The notes below the pieces were generated by a model that searched no databases, was not told the DNA's origin, and was given only the letters and a program-made list of their open reading frames with translations. Position numbers and translations under genes: made by a program. A DNA stretch of 64,000 nucleotides from Paenibacillus phocaeensis (lineage in GTDB: Bacteria; Bacillota; Bacilli; Paenibacillales; Paenibacillaceae): positions 120,195 through 184,194 of the forward strand of contig NZ_FCOQ01000022.1 in NCBI RefSeq assembly GCF_900021165.1, given 5' to 3'. Numbering within the stretch: the first letter of the stretch is position 1; each line of letters opens with the position of its first letter. Positions 17,221 to 26,250 of this stretch are shown piece by piece.

Positions 17221-18039
17221 TTAGCGGTATTTATTCGTTTGCAGCAGCTCGGCCAGGTCAACGAAGCGGTACCCTTGCGCTTGCAAGGTGTCGATAATCT
17301 CAGGCAAAGCCTGTATCGTCCCGTTTAAGTTGGAGCCAACGCCGCCGCCCGAATGATGAAGGATAATCGAGCCGGGTCCTGCCGTGCGGATGACGTTCGA
17401 TTTTACTTTCTCCTTATCGAGGCCTTTCCAATCCTGCGAGTCCACATTCCAATTCACAAGGGTATACCCGTTTTTTTGGGCCCACTGCAGCTGTTCTTCC
17501 TTAATCTCTCCATAGGGCGGCCGAATCAGCTTGGGGCGGTAACCAACCGTGCTCTGGATGATTTTCTCCGTTCGCTGGATTTCGTTCTGAAATTGCTTCA
17601 CGGAGCGGTTGTGAAAATTCGGATGACTGAAGGAGTGATTGCCGATGATATGGCCATCCCGATGAATCCGCTGCATGATGCCGGGAAACTTCTTGGCCCT
17701 TACGCCAACGACGAAGAACGTGGCTTTCACCCCTTTGCGATGAAGCACATCCAGAATTTGCGGCGTGAACCGCGGATCGGGCCCATCATCGAATGTCAGC
17801 GCTATCTGTTTCCCTTCCGGCCCCCGAAATTTGAAGGTCTCCGAATATTTGCGACGCAGTTCATTCAGATCCGCTGGTTTCGCCTCAACGGGAACCGTGC
17901 GATAGTCCCGCAAGTCTTCCTGCGACTCCGTGATTTGAACGAATGAAGAAGCATCAACCGGATGGCCCCCAGATCCGCCGAACACCAACAGTGATGCGGC
18001 CATCACGAGGGTCAGTGTCTTCTTAAACTGAGTAAACAA
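17221..18039 (-). CDS. Exported polysaccharide deacetylase
   Basis: A 272-residue NodB-domain (CE4) deacetylase. An N-terminal hydrophobic segment acts as signal peptide/anchor. Catalytic motifs: TFDDGPD (base and metal Asp), HSFSHPNF (metal His pair), RPPYGE, the NWNVDSQDW motif and the LHHSGG C-terminal His. TTG 18039 with AAGGGGGA 7 nt upstream gives a proper signal peptide; an ATG 105 nt earlier does not. The family removes acetyl groups from peptidoglycan or other GlcNAc polymers outside the cell. Neighbour to a LysM-3D wall protein. Confidence 0.92.
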   Translation of the reverse strand: MFTQFKKTLTLVMAASLLVFGGSGGHPVDASSFVQITESQEDLRDYRTVPVEAKPADLNELRRKYSETFKFRGPEGKQIALTFDDGPDPRFTPQILDVLHRKGVKATFFVVGVRAKKFPGIMQRIHRDGHIIGNHSFSHPNFHNRSVKQFQNEIQRTEKIIQSTVGYRPKLIRPPYGEIKEEQLQWAQKNGYTLVNWNVDSQDWKGLDKEKVKSNVIRTAGPGSIILHHSGGGVGSNLNGTIQALPEIIDTLQAQGYRFVDLAELLQTNKYR

Positions 18040-18228
18040 TGAGAATCCCCCTTCATCCCAATACTGAACGTAAATTGTAGTATTCCCTAACTTTTGCAGA
18101 AAATGAATGAAACCGAGAAAACCTCGACAGTTCAAGCTAGCCAATTGTTGTTGTGAGGTTTATCACAGACGATCCCGACAAAAAATTGCATCCTTTGATG
18201 AAGTGTAAACCTAAGGGGTGGTGGATTC

Positions 18229-18924
18229 ATGGCAACTGTAGTGGTCAATCAGGAAGTCGCAGAAGGGGTGTTCAAGCTTACGGCACAAGGGCGGTTCTCG
18301 GGGAAAATGGGGCAGTTTTACATGCTGCGCGCCGGGGAACGATATCCGCTGCTATCCCGCCCGATCAGCATTTTCAATCTCACGGAGGACCAAATCGAAT
18401 TTCTGGTTATGGTTGCGGGGGAAGGAACTGCGAGGTTATCGGGACTGATGCCCGGCGACACGCTGACGCTGGACGGACCGTTCGGCAACGGATTTCCGCA
18501 GCTGCAAGGGAAGACCGCTTTCGTGGGCGGCGGAATCGGCATCGCCCCGTTCTACTATGCCCTGAGATCCGTTCCGGAAGCAGATGTCTACCTCGGCTAC
18601 AGCCGCCAGGCTTATATGGTAGACGAATTCCGCGCCGCATCCCGAGGCAAAGTTACGGTGGATGTGGGCGGGTCGATTTTGGACAAGGTCGATTTTAGCG
18701 CCTATGATACGGTCATCGCCTGTGGGCCCCATGCGATGCTCCACGCCGTTCAGCGCAAACAGGCGCAAACCGGGGGACAGACCCAGGTCTACGTCTCCCT
18801 GGAGAACCGCATGGCCTGCGGGATTGGGGCCTGCCTCGTGTGCAGTGTGAAATGCAAAGACGGCCGAAAGAAGGCCTGCACGGACGGACCGGTATTTTTG
18901 GCGGAAGAGGTGGTGTTCGCATGA
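18229..18924 (+). CDS. pyrK: Dihydroorotate dehydrogenase electron-transfer subunit
   Basis: A 231-residue FAD/2Fe-2S protein that passes electrons from PyrD to NAD. FAD-binding motif RPISIFN at 44-50, nucleotide-binding VGGGIGIAP near 99-107, and four cluster Cys at 197, 202, 205 and 217 ([17 protein letters not shown]). It is slightly shorter at the N-terminus than the roughly 256-residue Bacillus protein. AAGGGGTGG precedes the ATG. Its stop overlaps the pyrD start. No PyrR-binding attenuator was seen upstream. Confidence 0.95.
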   Translation: MATVVVNQEVAEGVFKLTAQGRFSGKMGQFYMLRAGERYPLLSRPISIFNLTEDQIEFLVMVAGEGTARLSGLMPGDTLTLDGPFGNGFPQLQGKTAFVGGGIGIAPFYYALRSVPEADVYLGYSRQAYMVDEFRAASRGKVTVDVGGSILDKVDFSAYDTVIACGPHAMLHAVQRKQAQTGGQTQVYVSLENRMACGIGACLVCSVKCKDGRKKACTDGPVFLAEEVVFA

Positions 18925-19853
18925 CGGATTTATCCTGCAGCATCGCCGGGGTTGCTTTTAAGAATCCAATTGTTATGGCTTCCGGGACGTTTGGATTTGG
19001 CAAGGAATATGGGGCGATTTATGAGATTAACAAGCTGGGCGGATTGTCCGGCAAAGGGTTGACGCTTCATCCCAAATCGGGGAACGAAGGAGTCCGCGTT
19101 GCCGAAACCGCCTCGGGGATGATGAACAGCGTCGGATTGGAAAATCCGGGAATCCCCGCCTTCCTGAAGGAAGAGTGTGCGAGGTGGGAAAAGCTGAATC
19201 TGGCACGTATTGTGAATTTGGGCGGGAACTCGATCGAAGAGTACGTGGAAGGCGCCCGGTTAATTGAGGAGGATGCGGCCTGGCGCAAACGTGAAGACCG
19301 GACTGCGGTCGATATGATCGAGCTGAACATTTCCTGTCCCAATGTAAAGGCCGGGGGGATGGCGTACGGGATCAAAACCGAGATCGCCCGGCAGGTCGTG
19401 CGCGAGGTGCGGGCTGCGACGTCGCTGCCGCTTATCGTGAAGCTGTCGCCTAATGCCGAGGATATCGTCAGCATGGCCGTGATGTGTCAGGAGGAGCAGG
19501 CCGACGGCGTATCGCTGATCAATACGATTTCGGCGATGAAGATCGACATTGCCCAACGTCGCAGCGTATTCCACAATGGGTATGCCGGATTGTCCGGGCC
19601 GGCGATCAAACCGATCGCCTTGCGGATGGTGCATCAAGTCAGCCAGGCTGTAACGATTCCGGTGATGGGGATGGGCGGTATCAGCAGCGCGGAGGACATC
19701 GTGGAATTTATTATGGCAGGTGCTGCAGTTGTCCAGGTGGGGACCTATAACTTTGTCCATCTCCGCGCGGGCGAGCAGCTCCTCGAAGACCTTGAGGCCT
19801 GGTTCCATCTAGAAGGGGTCCGGACCTTGGACGAAATCCGCGGAATCCTATAA
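18921..19853 (+). CDS. pyrD: Dihydroorotate dehydrogenase, class 1B catalytic subunit
   Basis: A 310-residue FMN enzyme oxidising dihydroorotate to orotate in pyrimidine synthesis. It has the class-1 [12 protein letters not shown] substrate segment, NSVGLENPG, the [10 protein letters not shown] active-site Cys motif (Cys rather than Ser, as in class 1) and [16 protein letters not shown] phosphate-binding loop. ATG 18921 overlaps the pyrK stop; upstream in-frame ATGs lie within pyrK. PyrK-PyrD form a heterotetramer. The rest of the pyr operon is not in this window. Confidence 0.96.
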   Translation: MTDLSCSIAGVAFKNPIVMASGTFGFGKEYGAIYEINKLGGLSGKGLTLHPKSGNEGVRVAETASGMMNSVGLENPGIPAFLKEECARWEKLNLARIVNLGGNSIEEYVEGARLIEEDAAWRKREDRTAVDMIELNISCPNVKAGGMAYGIKTEIARQVVREVRAATSLPLIVKLSPNAEDIVSMAVMCQEEQADGVSLINTISAMKIDIAQRRSVFHNGYAGLSGPAIKPIALRMVHQVSQAVTIPVMGMGGISSAEDIVEFIMAGAAVVQVGTYNFVHLRAGEQLLEDLEAWFHLEGVRTLDEIRGIL

Positions 19854-19891
19854 AATAAAGGACATACTGTTGTGAAGGGAGCTGCGGCAAT

Positions 19892-20236
19892 TTGTCATTT
19901 GAGGATATCAAGCTGGAAGCGATTCCGGTCGGCCGTGATTTGCTGCTGCTGATGACCGGAGGAGTCTCGCATATCGGCGCGGCGTCCACCGCGTATAAGA
20001 CAGGGGAAGGGACCGAGGTGCTGACCTCCGCCGTCCCGGGGCATAAGGAGCACACATTAAGCGAGGAGTATGCCCGCCGCGCTTCGGCGGCGCTGGATCG
20101 AACCGTCACCGTAGTGATGGGGATTCATTATGACGATTTGAGCAAGGAAGAAATTAGGGAGATCTCCCGGCTCACCTCCGAGATGCTGGATCAATATCTG
20201 CAGGAGCAGCAAGGGAATGGAGCGAATCCGCAATGA
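19892..20236 (+). CDS. Putative LpdD-like (prenylated-flavin chaperone domain) protein
   Basis: A 114-residue protein with the GGVSHIGAAS motif near residues 23-32 and HKEHTLSEEYA near 51. The pattern resembles the small LpdD-like family associated with UbiD-type decarboxylases, but I recognise it only by its short motifs. TTG start with AAGGGAG upstream. Its stop overlaps the moeA start (ATGA), so it is coupled to molybdenum cofactor genes. If the LpdD link is wrong it is a small conserved protein of unknown role. Confidence 0.6.
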   Translation: MSFEDIKLEAIPVGRDLLLLMTGGVSHIGAASTAYKTGEGTEVLTSAVPGHKEHTLSEEYARRASAALDRTVTVVMGIHYDDLSKEEIREISRLTSEMLDQYLQEQQGNGANPQ

Positions 20237-21501
20237 AGGAAGCTGAACAGGATAAGTTCCGCCGCAAGGCGCTACCCGTTGCGGAAGCGCAGGCGAAAAT
20301 CATGAACTACATAATGAGTACGGGCTCGGAGCTTGTATCGCTGCCGGAGGCCTATGGCCGCATCCTGGCAGAGCAGGTTGACGCGCCTCATCCGTATCCT
20401 CATTTCCGCCGATCGGGCATGGACGGGTTCGCCATCCTGAGCGGCGATACGGCCGACTGCCATGACGGACAGTCGGTGATGCTGGAAGTCGTGGACGAAA
20501 TTCCAGCCGGATCCGTTCCGAAGAGGAAGCTCCAATCCGGACAAGCGGCTCGAATTATGACCGGGGCCAAAGTTCCTGATGAAGCGGACGCCGTCGTCAT
20601 GTTCGAAATGACCGAATCCGTGGTGCAGGAGGGTAAAACCTATATCCGCTTGATTCGGGCCATCGAACCGGGCAAGAACATCACGCCGGCAGGGCTCGAA
20701 TTGTCGGAGGGCGACGTGGTCCTGGAAGCGGGTCGGAAGCTGACCGCTGGGGAAATCTCCGTGCTGGCCACGTTCGGGATTCACCAGGTATCAGTTAAGA
20801 AGCGGCCGCGAGTCGCCGTCTTCTCCACAGGTTCGGAGCTGCTGCGGGTTGACGAACCGCTCCAGGATGGCCGAATCCGTAACAGCAACACCTATATGCT
20901 CTACAGTCAAATAGTCGAAGCGGGCGGTGTACCGATCCTGTTCGAGGCCATCGAAGACGATTTGAACCAAGCCAAAGCGCAGGTGGAGGCAGCCTTCGCG
21001 AACTACGACATGGTTGTGACCACCGGCGGCGTATCCGTTGGCGATTACGATGTTATGGCTGATCTGGTCTCGGGCGGAAGCGTGGAGATGTTATTCAACA
21101 AAGTAACGATGCGTCCCGGCAGTGTGACAACGGCTGCGGTAAAGGACGACAAGCTGCTGTTTGCCTTGTCCGGCAACCCGGGAGCCTGCTTCGTTGGCTT
21201 TGAGTTGTTCGTTCGGCCGGCCATCGGCAAGATGATGGGCATGGCGCAGCCGTTTCTGCCGGAGTTTACGGCCGAACTTGCTCGCCCCTACGGCAAAATC
21301 AACAACTTTACCCGCTTTGTCCGCGGACGGCTTGAGGTGCGGGATAGCAAGCTTTATGCGATACCGGCCGCATTGGACGAGTCCGGGGTGATGATCACGA
21401 TTAAAGAAAGCGATGCTCTGATCGTCATCCCGCCATCCCGTACGGGAATGGAAGCGGGCGAGCAGGTGAAGGTCCTGAGGCTGCCCGGCAGTTATTTCTG
21501 A
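20233..21501 (+). CDS. moeA: Molybdopterin molybdenumtransferase
   Basis: A 422-residue enzyme inserting molybdate into adenylylated molybdopterin. Visible hallmarks: FRRSGMDGFAI, the GQAARIMTGAKVPDEADAVV block, the MogA-like domain with FSTGSELL and VVTTGGVSVGDYDV, and FALSGNPGACFVGFE. It starts inside the previous gene's stop and is followed 48 nt later by mobB. Complete, normal length. Confidence 0.96.
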   Translation: MKEAEQDKFRRKALPVAEAQAKIMNYIMSTGSELVSLPEAYGRILAEQVDAPHPYPHFRRSGMDGFAILSGDTADCHDGQSVMLEVVDEIPAGSVPKRKLQSGQAARIMTGAKVPDEADAVVMFEMTESVVQEGKTYIRLIRAIEPGKNITPAGLELSEGDVVLEAGRKLTAGEISVLATFGIHQVSVKKRPRVAVFSTGSELLRVDEPLQDGRIRNSNTYMLYSQIVEAGGVPILFEAIEDDLNQAKAQVEAAFANYDMVVTTGGVSVGDYDVMADLVSGGSVEMLFNKVTMRPGSVTTAAVKDDKLLFALSGNPGACFVGFELFVRPAIGKMMGMAQPFLPEFTAELARPYGKINNFTRFVRGRLEVRDSKLYAIPAALDESGVMITIKESDALIVIPPSRTGMEAGEQVKVLRLPGSYF

Positions 21502-21549
21502 CGGACGGAGAACATTCAACCGGAGGGTGAAGCGAAGGAGGTTGCAGGC

Positions 21550-22038
21550 ATGGCGCCGGTCATTCAAATCGTCGGATATAAAAACAGCGGGAAAACTACT
21601 TTAATCACCCGGCTAATCGAACTATTTCATGGCATGAATCTTCGCGTGGCGGTGATCAAACACGACCTGCATGGGTTTGAAGCCGACCGCGAGAGGACGG
21701 ATTCATACCGCTATCGACAAGCTGGAGCGGCGGGGACCGCGATTACGTCGCCCTGGCGGACGGCGATCTTTGAAGAGCGGGAAACACCGCTGGCCGATCT
21801 GATCTCCCGTTTTGCCGACTATGATCTGATTTTGGTGGAGGGCTTCAAGCAGGAGTCCTATCCTAAAATGGTGATGCTTCGCTCCGCGGAAGACGAACCT
21901 TTAATCCGGGATCTGAAGCAGGTGTGCGCCGTAATCCAGAAGGAAGCGGCCTTTCCTGCCAGTCAGGAGGAGCCGCGCCGGTTCCAACGTGACGAAATCG
22001 AACAGATCGCCGAGTTCCTTCGGCATCGCTGGTTGTAA
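21550..22038 (+). CDS. mobB: Molybdopterin-guanine dinucleotide biosynthesis adapter
   Basis: A 162-residue P-loop GTPase: Walker A GYKNSGKTTL (residues 8-17), VIKHDLHGFE after it, and DLILVEGFKQESYPK as the second family motif. It helps MobA form the guanine-dinucleotide cofactor. GAAGGAGG lies 8 nt before the ATG. It is the last gene of the moeA cluster, ending at a strong terminator. Confidence 0.93.
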   Translation: MAPVIQIVGYKNSGKTTLITRLIELFHGMNLRVAVIKHDLHGFEADRERTDSYRYRQAGAAGTAITSPWRTAIFEERETPLADLISRFADYDLILVEGFKQESYPKMVMLRSAEDEPLIRDLKQVCAVIQKEAAFPASQEEPRRFQRDEIEQIAEFLRHRWL

Positions 22039-22042
22039 ACGC

Positions 22043-22086
22043 AAAGAGGACTTTCCCGCATAAACTGCAGGGAAGTCCTCTTTTTT
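22043..22086. terminator. Bidirectional terminator
   Basis: Arms AAAGAGGACTTTCCC and GGGAAGTCCTCTTT (one bulged base) followed by T6, between convergent mobB and the recombinase gene. Confidence 0.8.
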
Positions 22087-23182
22087 AGGTACCGGAGGGG
22101 GAGCCGCTGACCCGGCGTTCAATCGCCTCAGACATCGTCTTGTCTGTGAGGTGGGCATACACCTCGGTGGTTTCCGTCGAGGCGTGGCCGAGCTGCTCTT
22201 TCGTCTTGTAAATATCGTTCTGTAAATAGTAGTCGGTGGCGAAGGAATGCCGCAGCTTATGGACGGTCAAATACGGCTTGCCGAACCGTTTGGCGTATTT
22301 GATGATCATCGCCTGGATCGCCCGTTTGGTCATCCGTTTCCCTTCCTTTTGGCCGTTCGGAACGGCCACAAACAGCGCCTTTTCCCGTTTCGGCGTGCGG
22401 TACCGCGTTTGCCGGAGCGTCAGATAGGCGGCCAAATCGTCTTTGGATTGCTCCCTGAAGTAAACCGGGGTTTTGAACGACTCGTCGTTGTTGCCTTTTC
22501 GGTAGACATGAATCAGTTTGTTCGTAAGATCCAAGTCGTCCACGTTCAGGTTGACAACCTCGGATACACGTAATCCGGAATTCAGGATCAGGCTGGCAAT
22601 ACAGGCATCCCGTTCTTTGTTCAGTTCATAGGCGTACATCGCTTGCTTGTTGTCGGCAACGTCCCGGCCGTATCCCTCGGCGATATAAGCGATGAACTCA
22701 ATCAGCTCGTCATCCTCCAGTATTTTGCCCTTGAGCTTGGCCGCCGTGTCCTTCGGCTTATGAATCCGCTTGATCTCCACCTTGGCCATGATATTCCGCT
22801 TCAACAGCGGATAAAAGTTCTCATCCTCGGCAATTTGGCTTAAATAGTGGAATAAAGAGCGCAGGGACGACATTTTTCGCGACACGGTGATCTTGGAGTT
22901 GGCGCTCTCGGTTCGCGTGGTCAGGTAAAGACGGTAACCTACAATGCTCTCCATATGGAGCGTCTCCAGATCTATGAGCGTAACTTGAGCATTCGTCTGC
23001 GCAGCGGTTAATCCTTCCGATCGGAGCCAGTTGAAGAACTGCTCATAGTCCCGCACATATTCCAGCAGAGTAGAAGGGGAGAGGTCCGGCAGCTTATAGT
23101 CGATAAACTGCTGCACGAACCAGGGCATATGAACTACCTTCTCGTCCAGTTTCTTGCGATCGATCGTTTTTTGGATATTCAT
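22085..23182 (-). CDS. xerS: Tyrosine recombinase, XerS-like
   Basis: A 365-residue site-specific recombinase. The N-terminal core-binding SAM-like domain runs to about 165; it opens with MPWFVQQFIDYKL, the layout of the single-recombinase XerS of streptococci. The catalytic domain has Arg in LNSGLRVSEVVNL, the HKLRHSFAT box, His in LGHASTETTEVYAHL and the nucleophile Tyr in VYAHL. CAGGAGGA precedes the ATG. Probable role: chromosome-dimer resolution; no dif-like site was recognised. It is not flanked by phage or integron genes. Confidence 0.85.
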   Translation of the reverse strand: MNIQKTIDRKKLDEKVVHMPWFVQQFIDYKLPDLSPSTLLEYVRDYEQFFNWLRSEGLTAAQTNAQVTLIDLETLHMESIVGYRLYLTTRTESANSKITVSRKMSSLRSLFHYLSQIAEDENFYPLLKRNIMAKVEIKRIHKPKDTAAKLKGKILEDDELIEFIAYIAEGYGRDVADNKQAMYAYELNKERDACIASLILNSGLRVSEVVNLNVDDLDLTNKLIHVYRKGNNDESFKTPVYFREQSKDDLAAYLTLRQTRYRTPKREKALFVAVPNGQKEGKRMTKRAIQAMIIKYAKRFGKPYLTVHKLRHSFATDYYLQNDIYKTKEQLGHASTETTEVYAHLTDKTMSEAIERRVSGSPSGT

Positions 23183-23212
23183 GTTAGTTCCTCCTGAGCT
23201 CGGGCTTCCTTC

Positions 23213-23872
23213 CTAGCGGCGCACGTAGAAGATAAAATCCGGATCACCGTGGGTTTGCGGGACCTCGCGGGTCTCCACATTCCCGAACGCCTCCTGCAGC
23301 CGCCGGGCGAAATCCGGGGAGGAGGTTGCGCTCCAGAACGATAAGCAGCCGCCGGGCCGCAGCCGGCTTTGCAGCGCGGTCAGACCGGCTTCATCGTACA
23401 GCGAGGCGTTGCCGTCGAATACTTTCCAGTCCGGACCGTTGTCGATGTCGAGGCAGATCAGATCGAACGTCTCCGAGGTCTCCCGAATCCAGGCGACCAG
23501 GTCCGCATGAATTAACCGCGTTTTGGCGTGTCCAAGGGCATGCCCGTTCACCCGGGCCAACACCGAACGATTCCACTCGATGATCTTGGATTCAATCTCA
23601 ACCACGGCTGCTTCCTGGACACGGGGATCGCGAAGCGCCTCCTGCAGCGAGAAGCCGACTCCCAGTCCGCCGATCAGCACCTTGTCAGGAGCAGGGACCA
23701 GCTCCAAGGCGCGGCGGACCAACAATCGTTCGGATTCGCCGTTATACGTAGCCATCAGAAAGGTGCCGTTGCTGATGATTTCGAAATGATCTCCGCGCCG
23801 TTGCAACTGGATTTCGCCCCGAGGGGTTACAGTACGCTCAAGGATCTCAAGGGGCATATCGATATCATTCAT
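23213..23872 (-). CDS. Spermidine synthase-like SAM-dependent protein
   Basis: A 219-residue Rossmann protein. SAM/dcSAM motif I is VLIGGLGVGFSL, followed by VVEIESKIIEW (acidic ribose-binding residue) and the LICLDIDNGPDWKVF motif. Substrate residues for putrescine are not clear, so it may be a methyltransferase-like relative. ATG 23872 has GGAGG 8 nt upstream; a start 51 nt earlier lacks one. It follows marR and precedes the recombinase gene on the same strand. A palindrome described separately covers its presumed promoter. Confidence 0.8.
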   Translation of the reverse strand: MNDIDMPLEILERTVTPRGEIQLQRRGDHFEIISNGTFLMATYNGESERLLVRRALELVPAPDKVLIGGLGVGFSLQEALRDPRVQEAAVVEIESKIIEWNRSVLARVNGHALGHAKTRLIHADLVAWIRETSETFDLICLDIDNGPDWKVFDGNASLYDEAGLTALQSRLRPGGCLSFWSATSSPDFARRLQEAFGNVETREVPQTHGDPDFIFYVRR

Positions 23873-23891
23873 TAGGGTAACCTCCGTTAGA

Positions 23892-23915
23892 TTTACGTAA
23901 TAGGTATTATGTAAA
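23892..23915. promoter_or_regulatory. Candidate operator palindrome, copy 1
   Basis: TTTACGTAATA, GG, TATTATGTAAA: 11-bp arms with one mismatch, 20 bp upstream of the spermidine-synthase-like start. The same pattern recurs at 27523-27546 and 55035-55058. Confidence 0.45.
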
Positions 23916-23929
23916 CAAAACAAAGCCGG

Positions 23930-24367
23930 TTAAGATTTGGAATTCAGCAGGGCATGGTTGAATTTCTGCAGCAAACTCGCAAAGGTCTGCGTCTCCTCGC
24001 CGGACCAATCTGCCGTCAGCTCGCGAATTCGCGCTAACCGGGTCTCCTTATAGTCCGCATACTCCTTAGCGCCGAGCTCCGTGATCTCCATGAAGAAGGC
24101 GCGGCGATCGGCGGGATCGGGAATCCGTCGCACATACCCTTTTTGCTCGAGGGCAGCGGCCTGTCGGCTGACGGTAGAGATGTCCAGTTGGAATTCATCA
24201 GCCAATGATTTCACGCCTACCGCGCCGTGGGCGCTGATCCGGTGCAGCAGCAGGTAGGCGGAACGGTCCAAATTTCCATGTTTTCGGGATGCCGTCACGG
24301 TAGTGATTCGACGGTATAATACGGCGATCTCTAATTCGATCGTTTCAAGTGATTTTTCGTCCATCAT
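23930..24367 (-). CDS. MarR-family transcriptional regulator
   Basis: A 145-residue winged-helix regulator: HTH about 53-75 (VKSLADEFQLDISTVSRQ), wing with RIPDPADRRAFFMEIT (the conserved DxRxx motif region), and helical dimerisation ends. GTGAGGT precedes the ATG. It is divergent from the CBS/MFS pair, whose promoter contains a perfect inverted repeat of MarR-operator size, so repression of that operon and of itself is likely. The effector ligand is unknown. Confidence 0.92.
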   Translation of the reverse strand: MMDEKSLETIELEIAVLYRRITTVTASRKHGNLDRSAYLLLHRISAHGAVGVKSLADEFQLDISTVSRQAAALEQKGYVRRIPDPADRRAFFMEITELGAKEYADYKETRLARIRELTADWSGEETQTFASLLQKFNHALLNSKS

Positions 24368-24480
24368 TTTGATACCTCACAGCCAAGCAGGATAAGTCTA
24401 TCGTATCATAGAATAGGTAGGAAATTAAATGGAATGCCGTCCGGCCGCGTAGGGAAGCACAGGCCGTGGAGCTCAAATGA

Positions 24481-24518
24481 TTGACAAGAATTAAAGTAGT
24501 TGTATAATACAATTATAC
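24481..24518 (+). promoter_or_regulatory. Promoter with MarR-type operator
   Basis: TTGACA (24481-24486), 16-nt spacer, TATAAT (24503-24508). The -10 box lies in a perfect inverted repeat, GTATAAT, ACA, ATTATAC (24502-24518), positioned to block RNA polymerase. The divergent MarR gene is the obvious candidate repressor. Confidence 0.75.
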
Positions 24519-24531
24519 GAGGGGGATATCC

Positions 24532-24987
24532 ATGCAAGCGCATGAGATTATGATCAAGCAGGTATACAAAGTCAAAGAGACCGATACGGTTCGTTCCGTG
24601 ATCGAACGATTCATGGAATACCGGATCAGCGGACTTCCCGTGGTCAATGAGCGCAATGAAATCGTGTCCTATATCAGCGACGGTGATATTATGCGCTACA
24701 TTGGCAAACACCGGGATGTCGTGGTTGATTCGATCTATTACGTTGCCGTATTCAGAGGCGATCAGGAAGATTTTGAACAACGCGCCAAGCGGCTGCTTGA
24801 TCTTAATGTCAAAGAGATCGGCAAGAAGAAGGTTTATACCGTGTCGTGGGACGAGGAAATTGAGAATATTGCGGCGATTCTGGGGAAGAAGCAAATTAAG
24901 AAGCTTCCGGTCGAACGCAACGGGGTGCTTGTCGGAATTATCAGCCGGGGAGATGTGATCAGGCATTCCTTTAAATCTTTCTTATAA
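24532..24987 (+). CDS. Tandem CBS-domain protein
   Basis: A 151-residue protein made of two CBS motifs: residues about 1-60 (QAHEIMIKQVYKVKETDTV, then GLPVVNERNEIVSYISDGDI) and about 90-151 (KKVYTVSWDEEIENIAAIL, then KLPVERNGVLVGIISRGDV). CBS pairs bind adenine nucleotides such as AMP, ATP or c-di-AMP and act as regulatory modules. GAGGGGGAT precedes the ATG. It is the first gene of a probable operon with the MFS transporter 18 bp downstream. Confidence 0.92.
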   Translation: MQAHEIMIKQVYKVKETDTVRSVIERFMEYRISGLPVVNERNEIVSYISDGDIMRYIGKHRDVVVDSIYYVAVFRGDQEDFEQRAKRLLDLNVKEIGKKKVYTVSWDEEIENIAAILGKKQIKKLPVERNGVLVGIISRGDVIRHSFKSFL

Positions 24988-25005
24988 CCCGGGGAAGGAG
25001 TCTTT

Positions 25006-26250
25006 ATGTCATCATCGTCAAAAATCGTTAGTTTCTCGGAAACTACAGAACGTTTGGAACTTGAAAGCCCGAGTCTAATCAAACAACCCAAAGCCGTTTG
25101 GGCTGTTTTTTTTGCCTCGATCATCGCCTTTATGGGCTTGGGATTGGTGGACCCGATCCTGCCGGCGATCGCCGACAGCTTGAATGCAACGCCCAGTGAA
25201 GTGACGCTGTTGTTCACCAGCTATAATGCGGTGATGGCGCTCGTCATGCTGATTACCGGTGCGATCTCATCACGAATCGGCATCAAGTGGACTTTACTCG
25301 CCGGCATTGTTGTAATTGCGGTATTCTCTGCGCTGGGCGGTATGGCCGGCGACGTATGGACGATCATCGGCCTGCGCGGCGGCTGGGGGCTGGGAAATGC
25401 ATTATTCGTCGCCACCGCTTTGTCAGCGATTGTCACTTTGTCCGGGAGCGGCACCGCCAAAGCGGTTATTTTGTATGAAGCTGCTGTGGGGCTCGGCATC
25501 TCGGTCGGCCCGCTCGTTGGCGGCTGGCTGGGCGCCATCTCCTGGCGCGGCCCGTTTCTTGGCGTAGCTTCGCTTATGGTGATTGCGTTCCTCGGGCTCA
25601 GCTTTCTCATGCCCAAATCTACTGAGCCTGCAGGCTCGAAGGCTTCCCGCACTTCCTTGCTGGCCCCGTTTCGGGCCATGCGTTACCGTTCGCTTGTGGT
25701 GTTGGGATTAACCGCCTGCTTCTATAACATTGGTTTCTTTACGCTTATGGCCTACGCCCCGTTCGTAATGGGGCTGGATGAACATGGGTTGGGTTATGTC
25801 TTTCTGGCGTGGGGGGTCCTGCTCGCGATCACCTCTGTAGGAACTGCCCCCAAACTGCAGGAGAAGTTCGGTACGGTGAAATCGATGGGTGCGATGTTGT
25901 TCCTGTTCGCGCTGCTGCTGCTCGCCATGGGAATCTGGACAGATACGCAATGGGTCATCATCGCCGCCGTGATTGCCGCCGGAGCCATGCTGGGGAATAA
26001 CAACACGTTAATCACAACCGCTGTGATGAACGCGGCGCCGGTCGAGCGCTCCACAGCTTCGGCTGCCTACAGTTTTCTGCGGTTTCTGGGCGGGGCAGTC
26101 GCTCCGTTTATGGCAGGAAAGTTGGCCGAGTGGTTTAATCCGCATGTTCCGTTTCTAGTCGGTGCTGGATTTGTACTGCTGGCCGTTGTCTTTATTGCCG
26201 TGAATCATCAGCATGTCAAACATGTCGACGAAGTGCAATCCGGGCATTAA
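25006..26250 (+). CDS. MFS efflux transporter
   Basis: A 414-residue membrane protein with 12 predicted spans. The first span contains FMGLGLVDPILPAIADSL, and the loop 2-3 region has SRIGIKW; a motif-C-like GISVGPLVGGWLG in span 5 is typical of drug/H+ antiporters. AAGGAGT precedes the ATG. With a divergent MarR and an operator over the shared promoter, the locus looks like inducible efflux of a toxic compound. Substrate unknown. Confidence 0.9.
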   Translation: MSSSSKIVSFSETTERLELESPSLIKQPKAVWAVFFASIIAFMGLGLVDPILPAIADSLNATPSEVTLLFTSYNAVMALVMLITGAISSRIGIKWTLLAGIVVIAVFSALGGMAGDVWTIIGLRGGWGLGNALFVATALSAIVTLSGSGTAKAVILYEAAVGLGISVGPLVGGWLGAISWRGPFLGVASLMVIAFLGLSFLMPKSTEPAGSKASRTSLLAPFRAMRYRSLVVLGLTACFYNIGFFTLMAYAPFVMGLDEHGLGYVFLAWGVLLAITSVGTAPKLQEKFGTVKSMGAMLFLFALLLLAMGIWTDTQWVIIAAVIAAGAMLGNNNTLITTAVMNAAPVERSTASAAYSFLRFLGGAVAPFMAGKLAEWFNPHVPFLVGAGFVLLAVVFIAVNHQHVKHVDEVQSGH

